Positions 51,736 through 60,448 of a DNA stretch of 64,000 nt are shown here, in pieces (position 1 is the first letter of the stretch; the number at the start of each line of letters is the position of its first letter). The notes under the pieces were generated by a model. The model searched no databases, was not told the DNA's origin, and saw only the letters and a program-made list of their open reading frames with translations. The translations under genes and the position numbers were made by a program. This stretch comes from an uncultured Acidimicrobiales bacterium (GTDB taxonomy: Bacteria; Actinomycetota; Acidimicrobiia; Acidimicrobiales; Bin134), in assembly GCA_951813325.1 (NCBI GenBank), contig OX638350.1:3391954-3455953 (forward strand). Reading direction: 5' to 3'.

Positions 51736-51763
51736 ATAGAAATAAACTAAAATCAGTTGAAAT

Positions 51764-52216
51764 CTAAGTTCTGTCAGGTATTGCCGTCGGAACCCGCCCG
51801 AAGATGTACGCCAACCCCACTACACCTAACCCGATCACGATGCCCCGCCACGTCCACGAGCCAATCGCCAGACCCGTACTCACCCCCACGGCGACCACGA
51901 TCATCGTTCCAGCAATAACTTTCGCCCGCCACGGCATCCCCAACCCGGATCGGTAGTCGGCCACCAGCTTGCCCACCGCGGGCAAATTCAAAATCCACCG
52001 CTCCATACGTTCGCTCGACCGCGAGAACGCGGCGGCGGCCAGGATGAAGAAAATGGTCGAAGGCAGCCCGGGAACGATCACCCCGATGGCCCCGATCGCC
52101 ACGCATGCCAGTCCCGCTACAACCCACAGCCATCGCACCAGCGGATTGCGGGCCACTTTGGAGTGGCTGGAAGCAGCGGGGTCGTCGGGGTCAGCCGGCG
52201 AGTTCGACAAGGTCAC
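51764..52216 (-). CDS. DUF454 (YbaN-like) membrane protein
   Basis: The 150-residue protein has the DUF454 signature GVIVPGLPSTIFFILAAAAF followed by SRSSERMERWIL and YRSGLGMPWRAKV, with about three membrane helices. The function of the family is unknown. A Ser/Pro-rich N-terminus precedes it. Its 5' end overlaps the membrane gene upstream by about 26 bp, so the two form one operon. Confidence 0.85.
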   Translation of the reverse strand: MTLSNSPADPDDPAASSHSKVARNPLVRWLWVVAGLACVAIGAIGVIVPGLPSTIFFILAAAAFSRSSERMERWILNLPAVGKLVADYRSGLGMPWRAKVIAGTMIVVAVGVSTGLAIGSWTWRGIVIGLGVVGLAYIFGRVPTAIPDRT

Positions 52217-52520
52217 CGACAGTCAGGTAGCACAGCAACCCGATCACCGCCGCATTCACTGTGCTCACCGGCCACTTCAGCCGGTGGTCGGCCCGCCAGA
52301 ACCGCCGGATGCTCAGCCCGTTGAACACGATGGCCACCAGCCCGACAACCACGCCCACCGAGGGTCCCACCGAATCGGCCAATCCCAGCACCGGCAGCAG
52401 GTACGGGAATACCAAGTAGGTCAGCAGGCACCGCGTGCCCGACACCGCCATCGACTGGCTGAACCGGCGTTCGGCAGTGCTGGGCGCCTCGACTTCGGCC
52501 AGCGCGGTCTCAACGGTCAT
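52191..52520 (-). CDS. Small membrane protein, unknown
   Basis: The 109-residue protein (start at 52520) has three likely membrane spans: TRCLLTYLVFPYLLPVLGL, VVVGLVAIVFNGL and AAVIGLLCYLTVGDL. I do not recognise it. It overlaps the DUF454 gene, so they probably function together in the membrane. A Met six codons upstream is possible. Confidence 0.65.
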   Translation of the reverse strand: MTVETALAEVEAPSTAERRFSQSMAVSGTRCLLTYLVFPYLLPVLGLADSVGPSVGVVVGLVAIVFNGLSIRRFWRADHRLKWPVSTVNAAVIGLLCYLTVGDLVELAG

Positions 52521-52592
52521 TCGGGCCCAGTCTCCCACCCAAACCTCATCCCCGTCTCACCGAATGGCCGGTTTCGTTAGCATGACCAGACC

Positions 52593-55544
52593 ATGAACCG
52601 GGCACCGCTCTCATCTGCCCTTCTGCTTGCCCTCGCCCTCATTGCCGCCGCCTGCGGCGATGACGACGACCAGCCAGCCACCCCAGCCACGCCCGCCCCC
52701 ACCGCAGCTGCTTCCGCCCAGCCCACCGAGCCGGCCCCAACGCCCGTCCCTGCCGCCCGGCCCGATACCGCGCCCGCCGGTCCCACCTGCGACTGGCCCA
52801 TGTGGGGCCACGGCATCGACCGCACCTTCTCCTACCCCTGCGACAGCGGCATCAACCCCGACACGGCGGGGGAGTTGCGCCGCATCTGGTACTTCAACAC
52901 CAGCGACGTGGTCACCGCCGCCCCGGTGGTGGTCAACGGCGTGCTCTACGTGGGCGACTGGGCCGGGCGGTTCTACGCCCTCGACGCCGCGGAGGGCACC
53001 GAGATCTGGCACTACGACGCCGAGTACCACGACAACGTCTACGCCGGGCAGATCACCTCGTCGGCCTCCTACACCCTCATCGGCGGCACCCCCGCGGTGG
53101 TGTTCAACGCCGGGCGCACCATCCACGCCCTGAACGCGGCCGACGGCACCGTGATCTGGACCCACCCCCTGGGCGAGCCCGGCTGGCCCACCGAGCTGGA
53201 GACCACCCCCATCGTGGTGGACAACCGGGTCATCGCCACCTTCGACACCCACAACGCCCCCTTCCCCGCCGGCGTGGTGGCCGTCGATCTGGCCACCGGC
53301 GACCTGCTCTGGCACTTCGACCTCGAAGGCGGCGACCACAAGGGCTGCGGGGGAGTGTGGGGATCGCCCTCGGTCGACCTCGGCCGCCGGCTGATCTTCG
53401 CCGGGAGCGCCAACTGCCCCATCTCCCCCGAGGGATGGGGCCCCTACACCGAGGCCCTGTTCGCGGTGAACATCGACACCGGCGAGCCGGTGTGGAGCTT
53501 CCAGCCCCACCCGCCCAACAACGACGACTCCGACTTCGCCGGGGTGCCGGTGCTGTTCACCGCCAACGGCCGAGATCTGGTTGGTTTGGGCAACAAAGAC
53601 GCTGTGTTCTACGTGGTCGATCGCGACACCGGCGAGCCGGTGTGGGCTACCCGGGCCACCAACGACAACGTGATCGGCCCCAACTTCGCCAGCGGCGGCT
53701 TCATCGGCCCGGCCGCCTACGCCGACGGGATCATCGCCGGGGGCACCGGCGTGGCCGACTGCCCGTGCATGCATGCCTTCGACGCCGCCACCGGCGACAT
53801 CGTCTGGCAGCAGCCCGCCGTCGGCCCCACCTACTCGCCTTCCACCGAGGTCAACGGGGTGGTGTTCGTGGGCTCGCTCGACTTCACGCTGCGGGCCCTG
53901 CGCCTCGACAACGGCGAGGTGCTGTGGTCCGACGAGCTCACCGGGCTCATCTCCGGTGGGGTGGCCATTGTCGGCGACGACATGTGGGCTGTGGCCGGTT
54001 TCCGCGAGCCGGGCTCAGCCGGGCCGTCGGAGACCTCCGGGGTTTTCCGCTACACCGTGGCCCCCGACGTGGAAGCCGCCGCCCAAACCGCTCCCGAACA
54101 GACCCCCGAGCCCGAGGCCGGCCAGGTCCGCCTGGTGGGGGCGTCGGGCCGCTGCATCGACGCTCCCTGCGAAGTCGGTTTCGACCTCAAGACCCCGCCG
54201 CCGGGCACCCACCCCATGCTCACCCTGTCGATCCAAACCGACCCCTTCCAGCTCACCGTTGCCTCCAGCGGGCTGGGCGACCCCGCCGCCTGGCTCCGAG
54301 AGGGGAGCGGTGCCGCCGAAGTCGGCGCCTCGGCCTACGCGGTATTGGCGTCCGAGCGCGACGACCGGCCCTCGGGCGGCTACCTGTGCGTGATCGACGA
54401 CCAAGGCGGCTGCATCGCCCGGACCGTGCCCCGTCCGGGCGCCTCCTACAACCGCATCAGCCTGCTGGCCCTCGACGACACCACCGTGATCCCCGGTCCG
54501 GCCGACGGGTTCGACCGCCTGGTGGCCAGCATCGGCTTCAACCCGCCGCTGCAAACCGAGCCCCTCGACCCGCCCACCTACCTGGTGTTCAGCCCCCAGG
54601 GCAACAACCTGGTGGTATACGGCGACACCGGCGGCACCCAGCGGCTCATCACCAACGCCCGCGAGGATCCCGACGGCCGCGACATCAACGGCCAGGTGTG
54701 CTTCACCGGCGACGGCCGGTTCATCGCCGGCGAGGACACCGGCCAGCCCGAGATCCCCGCCGGTTTCGGCATCTTCCAGCTCGAGGGCGATGAGCTGGGC
54801 AGCCTCGCTGCCACCCAGATCGGCAAACTCACCCCCGATTTCGAGACTGCCGAAAACCAGCCCGAGCCCTACGGCTGCGCCTTCTTGCCCGACGGGCGCC
54901 TGCTCACCACCGACGTGGGCAACCAGGCATCCGGGCCGGGCACCGGCCAGCTCACCGTGTGGTTCCCGCCCTACGACGGCGCTCGCTGCGTGGTGGCCGA
55001 CGACATCGCCACCGCCCAGCAGCTGGCCGCCGACGGAAACGACGTGCTGGTGGCTTCGGCCCGCCCGCCCACCATCGGGATAACTCGCTATGCCAACCTG
55101 CCCCGCACCGCTGAGGAGTGCGATCCCGCCGCGGTCGCTGCCGAGCAGTTCATCGCCGCCGGCGATGGCCTCAGCCTCACCTCCGGCATCGCGGCCGACG
55201 GCCAAGGCGGGTGGTATGCGGGCAGCGTGCTCGACGGCCGAATCAACCAGTACGACGCCGACGGCACCTATGTGCGCACCGTGCTGGAGCCGCCGCCCGG
55301 CGAGTCGCTGGGCCTCGATCCGATCAGCACCGGCGCCCCGCTGGGCATCGCCGTGGGCCCCGACGGCACCCTCTACTACGCCGACCTGGCCCTGGCCTTC
55401 AACGAGTCGGGCATCGGCCCCGCCTCCGGCCAGGGCGCCGTCCGCCGCATCCGCTTCGACGCCGACGACCAGCCCCTGCCCCCGGAGACCATCGACTACG
55501 GCCTCTCCTTCCCCGACGGCCTCGGCATCCTGCCTGCACCATGA
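52593..55544 (+). CDS. Large lipoprotein with two beta-propellers (PQQ-like then NHL/SMP-30-like)
   Basis: The 983-residue protein has a lipobox LIAAAC (Cys21), an Asp tail and a Pro/Ala linker to residue 65. Residues 65-490 carry PQQ/quinoprotein-type repeats (GVLYVGDWAGRFYALDAAEG, NGVVFVGSLDFTLRAL). After a second linker (490-515, PEQTPEPEAG), residues 515-983 look like an NHL/SMP-30 propeller (QGGWYAGSVLDGRINQYDADG). It is anchored outside the membrane. A PQQ dehydrogenase or a binding/sensor role is possible, but no heme motif is seen. The fusion is unusual. Confidence 0.75.
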   Translation: MNRAPLSSALLLALALIAAACGDDDDQPATPATPAPTAAASAQPTEPAPTPVPAARPDTAPAGPTCDWPMWGHGIDRTFSYPCDSGINPDTAGELRRIWYFNTSDVVTAAPVVVNGVLYVGDWAGRFYALDAAEGTEIWHYDAEYHDNVYAGQITSSASYTLIGGTPAVVFNAGRTIHALNAADGTVIWTHPLGEPGWPTELETTPIVVDNRVIATFDTHNAPFPAGVVAVDLATGDLLWHFDLEGGDHKGCGGVWGSPSVDLGRRLIFAGSANCPISPEGWGPYTEALFAVNIDTGEPVWSFQPHPPNNDDSDFAGVPVLFTANGRDLVGLGNKDAVFYVVDRDTGEPVWATRATNDNVIGPNFASGGFIGPAAYADGIIAGGTGVADCPCMHAFDAATGDIVWQQPAVGPTYSPSTEVNGVVFVGSLDFTLRALRLDNGEVLWSDELTGLISGGVAIVGDDMWAVAGFREPGSAGPSETSGVFRYTVAPDVEAAAQTAPEQTPEPEAGQVRLVGASGRCIDAPCEVGFDLKTPPPGTHPMLTLSIQTDPFQLTVASSGLGDPAAWLREGSGAAEVGASAYAVLASERDDRPSGGYLCVIDDQGGCIARTVPRPGASYNRISLLALDDTTVIPGPADGFDRLVASIGFNPPLQTEPLDPPTYLVFSPQGNNLVVYGDTGGTQRLITNAREDPDGRDINGQVCFTGDGRFIAGEDTGQPEIPAGFGIFQLEGDELGSLAATQIGKLTPDFETAENQPEPYGCAFLPDGRLLTTDVGNQASGPGTGQLTVWFPPYDGARCVVADDIATAQQLAADGNDVLVASARPPTIGITRYANLPRTAEECDPAAVAAEQFIAAGDGLSLTSGIAADGQGGWYAGSVLDGRINQYDADGTYVRTVLEPPPGESLGLDPISTGAPLGIAVGPDGTLYYADLALAFNESGIGPASGQGAVRRIRFDADDQPLPPETIDYGLSFPDGLGILPAP

Positions 55545-55578
55545 GCCCCACCGGCCGCTTGGCCTACGATGTCCGCTA

Positions 55579-55779
55579 ATGCGCATTCGGGTTGACGCCG
55601 GGCTTTGCCAGGGGCACGGCCGCTGCTACATGCTGGCCCCCGATCTGTTCGAGGCCGACGATGACGGCTACTGCCGGCCCACCGGTGAGCGGACCGTGCC
55701 CTCTGAGCTTGTCGATCAGGCCCGCCGGGCATCCATGAATTGCCCCGAATACGCCATCGTGTTGACCGAGGAGATCTGA
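55579..55779 (+). CDS. Ferredoxin of the CxxHxxC...CP type ([3Fe-4S], P450 partner type)
   Basis: The 66-residue protein has CQGHGRC (C10, H13, C16) and NCPEYAI (C55), the pattern of single-cluster ferredoxins with His in place of one Cys. Such proteins feed electrons to P450s in mycobacteria and rhodococci. It overlaps the CoA-transferase start by one base but has no P450 beside it; the P450s at 24036 and 49926 are candidate partners. Confidence 0.88.
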   Translation: MRIRVDAGLCQGHGRCYMLAPDLFEADDDGYCRPTGERTVPSELVDQARRASMNCPEYAIVLTEEI

Positions 55780-57107
55780 TGGCCGAAACCAAGCACTCGC
55801 CGGAGTCCTCCGACTCGGCCCGAAACCCCCGCGGCGCCCATCGGGAGCTGCCCGGCAACGCCCCCATCGCCGAGAGCACAACCCTGTCCAGCCGCCCGCT
55901 CGAAGGCGTCCGGGTCATCGAGGTGGCCAGCTGGATGTTCATTCCCTCGGGCGGCTCGGTGCTGGTCGACTGGGGGGCCGACGTCATCAAAGTCGAGCAC
56001 CCGGTCACCGGCGATCCCCAGCGGGGCCTCATCACCTCCGGCCTCGTCCCCGGCGGCGCGGGCGGCGTCAACTTCATGATCGAGCAGCCCAACCGGGGCA
56101 AGCGCTCCATCGGGCTGAACCTGGCCCACCCCGACGGCCGCGAGATGCTGCTCAAGCTGGTGGAGACCGCCGATGTGTTCCTCACCAACTACATGCCCCC
56201 GGTGCGCCGCAAGCTCCGCATCGACACCGACGACCTGCGGGAGCGCAACCCCCAGATCATCCTCGCCCGGGGCTCGGGCCAGGGCCCCCACGGCCCCGAC
56301 GCCGAGAAGGGCGGCTACGACGGCGCCTCTTTCTGGGCCCGGGGCGGCATGGGCGCCACCCTGCCGGCCCGGCCCGACGGCTGGCCCATGAGCCAGCCCG
56401 CCCCCGCCTTCGGCGACGTCATGGGCGGCATGGCCACCGCCGGCGCCATCGCTGCCGCCCTCTACCAGCGGGCCGCCACCGGCGAGCCCGCCGTCATCGA
56501 TGTGTCGCTGTTGGCCACCGCCATGTGGCAGCTCTCGCCGCTGGTTATCGCGGCCAGGCTCTTCGGCCTCGACCGGCTCCCGGCCGGCGACCGCACCAAG
56601 ATGGTCAACCCCGTGGTGAACGCCTACCGCACCTCCGACGACCGCTACCTCAGCTTCATCCTGCTCCAAGCCGACAAGCACTGGGCCCAGTTGTGCGAGT
56701 GCATCGGCCGCCCCGAGCTGGCCGCCGACCCCCGGTTCGCCGACATGGCCGCCCGGGCCGAGAACAACGAGGCCTGCATCGCCATCCTCGACGAGGTGTT
56801 CGAGTCCCAGCCCCTGTCCTACTGGAAACAGGCCCTAGCCGACTTCAAAGGCGTGTGGGTCCCGTTCCAGACCCTGGGCGAGCTCTACGAAGACCCCCAG
56901 GTCATCGCCAACGGCTACCTCCCCGCCATGACCACCGGCACCGGCCAAGAGGTGCAGTTGGTGGCCAACCCCGCCATGTTCAACGAGCAGCCCGTGTCCG
57001 TCGAGCGCGCCCCCGAACACGGCGAGCACACCGAGACCCTCCTCCTGGAAACCGGCGTCCCCTGGGAGAACATCGCCGCTATGAAAGAATCCGGCGCGAT
57101 CCTCTGA
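55779..57107 (+). CDS. CaiB/BaiF family (class III) CoA-transferase
   Basis: The 442-residue protein has LEGVRVIEVASWMFIPSGG near residue 41, ADVIKVEHPVTGDPQRG near 67, and the catalytic Asp213 in FGDVMGGMA. A 40-residue polar N-terminal extension precedes the domain. It overlaps the ferredoxin stop by one base and ends 2 bp before a convergent hydrolase. The substrate is unknown. Confidence 0.88.
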   Translation: MAETKHSPESSDSARNPRGAHRELPGNAPIAESTTLSSRPLEGVRVIEVASWMFIPSGGSVLVDWGADVIKVEHPVTGDPQRGLITSGLVPGGAGGVNFMIEQPNRGKRSIGLNLAHPDGREMLLKLVETADVFLTNYMPPVRRKLRIDTDDLRERNPQIILARGSGQGPHGPDAEKGGYDGASFWARGGMGATLPARPDGWPMSQPAPAFGDVMGGMATAGAIAAALYQRAATGEPAVIDVSLLATAMWQLSPLVIAARLFGLDRLPAGDRTKMVNPVVNAYRTSDDRYLSFILLQADKHWAQLCECIGRPELAADPRFADMAARAENNEACIAILDEVFESQPLSYWKQALADFKGVWVPFQTLGELYEDPQVIANGYLPAMTTGTGQEVQLVANPAMFNEQPVSVERAPEHGEHTETLLLETGVPWENIAAMKESGAIL

Positions 57108-57109
57108 CT

Positions 57110-57946
57110 TCACGAGCCGAACAGGGCGGCGGCGATGGCGGCGGCGATGCGGGGCGGGTCTTGGAGAGGCCCGAAATGGGTCAGGTCGTCGAAGCGCTCC
57201 AGGGTGGCGTTGGGCAGTTGGTCGGCGATGTACGGCGCCACCATGGCCGGCGGGTCGGTGTCGTTGCTGGTCGCCACCGTCACCGCAGCAGCCATTTCGC
57301 CCAGCCGGTCGAACACCGTCTTGTCGGGGTTCTCGAAGATGGCGGCCTCTACCTCTCGACGGCACTTCATCGTCACCGTGCCGTCGGGCAGATCCCGAAA
57401 TCCGTGGTCAAGGTAGGCCCGCAGCACTTCAGGGTCCAACAGGCTGAACGGGGGCCGGGCCGCGTACCGCTCATAGGCTGTGTGGCGCGATTCGAAGATC
57501 TCCCTGCGCATACGGGCGATGTCGCCCAGCGCTTTGACCCCCTCTCTGGGCAAGGCGATCGCCGGGATTGTCACCGGCTCATAGAGCCAGGCCCGATCAA
57601 AGGTCCCCGGTCGGGTCAGCTCGGCCATCAAAATGCAAGCCCCGCCCAGCGAGTGGCCCGCCGCCAGCCGGGGCGCCGGGTCCAGGGCGTCCACCGCAGC
57701 CAGCACATCGTCGGCCATCCCACCCCAGTGGTAATCCTCATCGGGGTCCGACACGCTGTCGCCGTGACCCCGGAAGTCCAGCGCCCAGCACCGGGCCATC
57801 GACCCCAGCTCTCGGGCCACCGACTGCCACATCCGTCCGCAGAACCCGTTGGCATGGGCCAACAGAACCGGAGGCCCGTCGCCCCCCAAGTCGTGCAGCG
57901 CCACTCGGGCGCCCTTGGTGGAGTCGATCAGCATCAGATCGCTCAT
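57110..57946 (-). CDS. Alpha/beta hydrolase
   Basis: The 278-residue protein has LLAHANGFCGRMW near residue 28, DFRGHGDS at 57-64, the elbow GHSLGG with Ser99 and the terminal His in LTHFGPL. The HANGF oxyanion motif is that of the epoxide hydrolase/lactonase-like group, but the nucleophile is Ser, so an esterase or lactonase is more likely. It is divergent from the crotonase at 58011 (65-bp gap). Confidence 0.87.
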   Translation of the reverse strand: MSDLMLIDSTKGARVALHDLGGDGPPVLLAHANGFCGRMWQSVARELGSMARCWALDFRGHGDSVSDPDEDYHWGGMADDVLAAVDALDPAPRLAAGHSLGGACILMAELTRPGTFDRAWLYEPVTIPAIALPREGVKALGDIARMRREIFESRHTAYERYAARPPFSLLDPEVLRAYLDHGFRDLPDGTVTMKCRREVEAAIFENPDKTVFDRLGEMAAAVTVATSNDTDPPAMVAPYIADQLPNATLERFDDLTHFGPLQDPPRIAAAIAAALFGS

Positions 57947-58010
57947 ATCGCCAACATGCCTTTCTTCGGGGTGGGATCGACCATCGGCCCGCAGGTTACG
58001 GTTGGCGGCC

Positions 58011-58838
58011 ATGAGCGACAACATCGTCTTGATCGACAACCCCCGGCCCTGGGTCCGGCGCATCACCATGAACCGCCCGGAGAAGCGCAACAGCCTCATC
58101 CACCCGCTGCGGGGGGCCGTGCTCGAGGCGCTGGCCGAGGCCGACCAAGACGACTCCGTCAAGGTCAGCATCGTCTGCGGCGCCGGCCCGTCGTTCTCGG
58201 CGGGCTACGACTTGAGCGGGGGCAACGAGGGCTACGAGCTGCCCTTCTACACCCCCGGCGGCGAGGGCCAGTGGCCCCGCCACGTCACCGAGGGCTGGAT
58301 GAGCATCTGGGACTTGGCCAAGCCGGTGATCGCCCAGGTCCACGGCTACTGCCTGGCCGGCGGCAGCGAGCTGGCCACCGGCTGCGACCTGGTCTACATG
58401 GCCGAAGACGCCAAGATGGGCTATCCCGCTGTCCGCTTCGGCGTGCCCGACATGCACTTCCACGCCTGGTTCATGGGCATGCGCAAGGCCATGGAGATGA
58501 TGCTCACCGGCGACTACGTGTCGGGTGTCGAGGCGGTGGAGCGGGGCTGGGCCAACGCCGCCTTCCCCGAAGACGAGCTGGCCGACGCGGTGCTCGAAGT
58601 GGCCGAGCGCATCGCCCAGGTGCCCGCCGAGCTGCTCCAGATGAACAAGCGGGCGGTGCACCGCCAGATGGAGCACATGGGCATGCGGGCCGGCATCCGG
58701 GCCGGCACCGAGCTGTGCGCGCTGGGCATCCACACCCAGGCCATGGCCGACTTCGTGGGCTCCATCCGGAAAAAGGGCCTCACCACCACCCTGTCTGAGC
58801 GCGACTCCAAGTTCGGCGACTATCGCACCAGCCACTGA
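58011..58838 (+). CDS. Crotonase-family protein
   Basis: The 275-residue protein has GPSFSAGYDLSGG near residue 62 and YCLAGGSELATGCDL near 115, where the first Glu is kept. The second catalytic Glu (P-E in hydratases) is replaced: GYPAVRFG carries Ala-Val. Several active crotonases use only one acid (isomerases, hydrolases), so this is likely active but not a standard hydratase. The C-terminal tail is basic. Confidence 0.86.
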   Translation: MSDNIVLIDNPRPWVRRITMNRPEKRNSLIHPLRGAVLEALAEADQDDSVKVSIVCGAGPSFSAGYDLSGGNEGYELPFYTPGGEGQWPRHVTEGWMSIWDLAKPVIAQVHGYCLAGGSELATGCDLVYMAEDAKMGYPAVRFGVPDMHFHAWFMGMRKAMEMMLTGDYVSGVEAVERGWANAAFPEDELADAVLEVAERIAQVPAELLQMNKRAVHRQMEHMGMRAGIRAGTELCALGIHTQAMADFVGSIRKKGLTTTLSERDSKFGDYRTSH

Positions 58839-58916
58839 TTTCCCCGGCGCCGCCCTGCATGGGGGTGAGCGAGTTGGGCTAGTTTGACGGGGACGATCAC
58901 GAGGGGGGAATCCTTG

Positions 58917-60419
58917 ATGGCTGCTCGCTTATGGAAGTTGACGCTGGTTTTCGCCGCATTGGCCTTGGTGGCCGGCGCCTGCGGCAACGCCGGAGACGAC
59001 GACGAGGGGGGCGCACCGGCGCCCACCGCCGTTCCCGCCGCGCCGGATGAGCCCGAAGACGAGCCTGCCCCCGCGCCCGACGAGCCCGAAGAAGAGGCAG
59101 CACCAGCCCCCGACGAGCCCACCGCCACTCCCGGCGAGCCCGGCGAGCCCGAAGACGAGCCCGCCCCCGCCCCCGATGAACCCGAGGAGTCCGAGCACCG
59201 CCACACGTTCGTGCCCATCTCCGGCGTGCCCGGGGTGAGCGACTCCGAGATCAAGGTCACCTCCATCGTCACCATCAGCAACAACGCGCTGGGCACCAAC
59301 ATCGCCGCCTACAACGACGGCATCGAGGCCTACTTCGACTTCATCAACGACACCGGCGGCATCTACGGCCGCCAGCTGGTGCTGGCCAACAAGCGCGACG
59401 ACCAGCTGTTCCAAAACCAGGCCCAGGCCTTGGCCATGGTGGAAGAAGACGACTCGCTGGCCGCTTTCGTGGCCACTCTCTTGTTCTTCGGGGCCGACAC
59501 CCTCAACGACGCCGGCGTGCCCACCTTCGGCTGGGGCATCCACAACGAGTTCGCCGACCGGTGGAACATCTTCGGCCATGTCGCCCCGAACTGCATCGGC
59601 TGCATCCACCAGCTGTGGCCTTGGATAGCGAGCCAGGTGGGGGCCACCAAGGCCGGCATCTTCGGCTACGGCAACAGCGAGAACTCCAAGATCTGCGCCG
59701 AGGGCACTCGCGACTCCGTCGAGCGCTACCGCGCCGAGGCCGGCGGTATGACCGTGGAGTTCTTCGACACCTCCATCGAGTACGGCCTGTCCGGCGGTGT
59801 CGCCCCCCAAGTCTCGGAGATGAAGGACGACGGGGTGGACATCATCTTCGCCTGCCTCGACCTCAACGGGATGCGCACCATCGCCCAGGAACTGGTCAAG
59901 CAGGACTATCGCGACCAGGTGGTCATGTACCATCCCAACACCTACAACCACGAGTTCGTGGCCGCCAACGCCGACCTGTTCGAGGGCGATTTGGTGTTCA
60001 CCCAGTTCGTGCCGTTCGAGGCCGACGTCGAAAGCGATCTCCAGGAGGCGTTCTTCGAGTACACCGAGGGCGTCAAGCTCGAGGAGCAGACCATGGTCGG
60101 CTGGCTCAACGCCCACCTCTTCTACGAGGGGCTGCTGGCCGCCGGGCCCGACTTCGACCGGGCCTCGCTAGTCGAGGCCGTTCGCACGTTCGAGGACTAC
60201 AGCCACGACGGGCTCACCATTCCCGTCGACTGGAACCGCCAGATCCCGCTGCCCAACAACGACCCCGGCGCCGACTACGAATATCGCTGTTTGAACGGCG
60301 TGCAGATTGTGGACGGGGCCTTCGAGCAGTGGACCGGCGAGCCCGGCAAGCCGTGGCTGTGCTGGGAGACTGCCCGCCAAGACTGGCATGATCCCGAGGC
60401 CCTCACGTTCGTGAGCTGA
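58917..60419 (+). CDS. Branched-chain amino acid-type ABC substrate-binding lipoprotein
   Basis: The 500-residue protein has a signal peptide ending LVAGAC (Cys22) and a low-complexity linker of about 65 residues rich in Glu, Pro and Ala, with APAPDEPE repeated several times. The periplasmic-binding domain (type 1, LivJ/AmiC-like) follows from about residue 100 (SEIKVTSIVTIS). A TTG three bases upstream may also serve as start; GAGGGGGGAA lies just before. It is the first gene of a Liv-type importer. The ligand is unknown; amide or amino acid is likely. Confidence 0.9.
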   Translation: MAARLWKLTLVFAALALVAGACGNAGDDDEGGAPAPTAVPAAPDEPEDEPAPAPDEPEEEAAPAPDEPTATPGEPGEPEDEPAPAPDEPEESEHRHTFVPISGVPGVSDSEIKVTSIVTISNNALGTNIAAYNDGIEAYFDFINDTGGIYGRQLVLANKRDDQLFQNQAQALAMVEEDDSLAAFVATLLFFGADTLNDAGVPTFGWGIHNEFADRWNIFGHVAPNCIGCIHQLWPWIASQVGATKAGIFGYGNSENSKICAEGTRDSVERYRAEAGGMTVEFFDTSIEYGLSGGVAPQVSEMKDDGVDIIFACLDLNGMRTIAQELVKQDYRDQVVMYHPNTYNHEFVAANADLFEGDLVFTQFVPFEADVESDLQEAFFEYTEGVKLEEQTMVGWLNAHLFYEGLLAAGPDFDRASLVEAVRTFEDYSHDGLTIPVDWNRQIPLPNNDPGADYEYRCLNGVQIVDGAFEQWTGEPGKPWLCWETARQDWHDPEALTFVS

Positions 60420-60448
60420 CGGATCGCTGAGCGGAGGCTGAGCCGACG

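Noticed and set aside
59030..59190. Repeated sequence that could be mistaken for an array or microsatellite
   Set aside because: It is in-frame Glu/Pro/Ala linker coding (APAPDEPE units) of the binding protein; there are no spacers, so it is not CRISPR.
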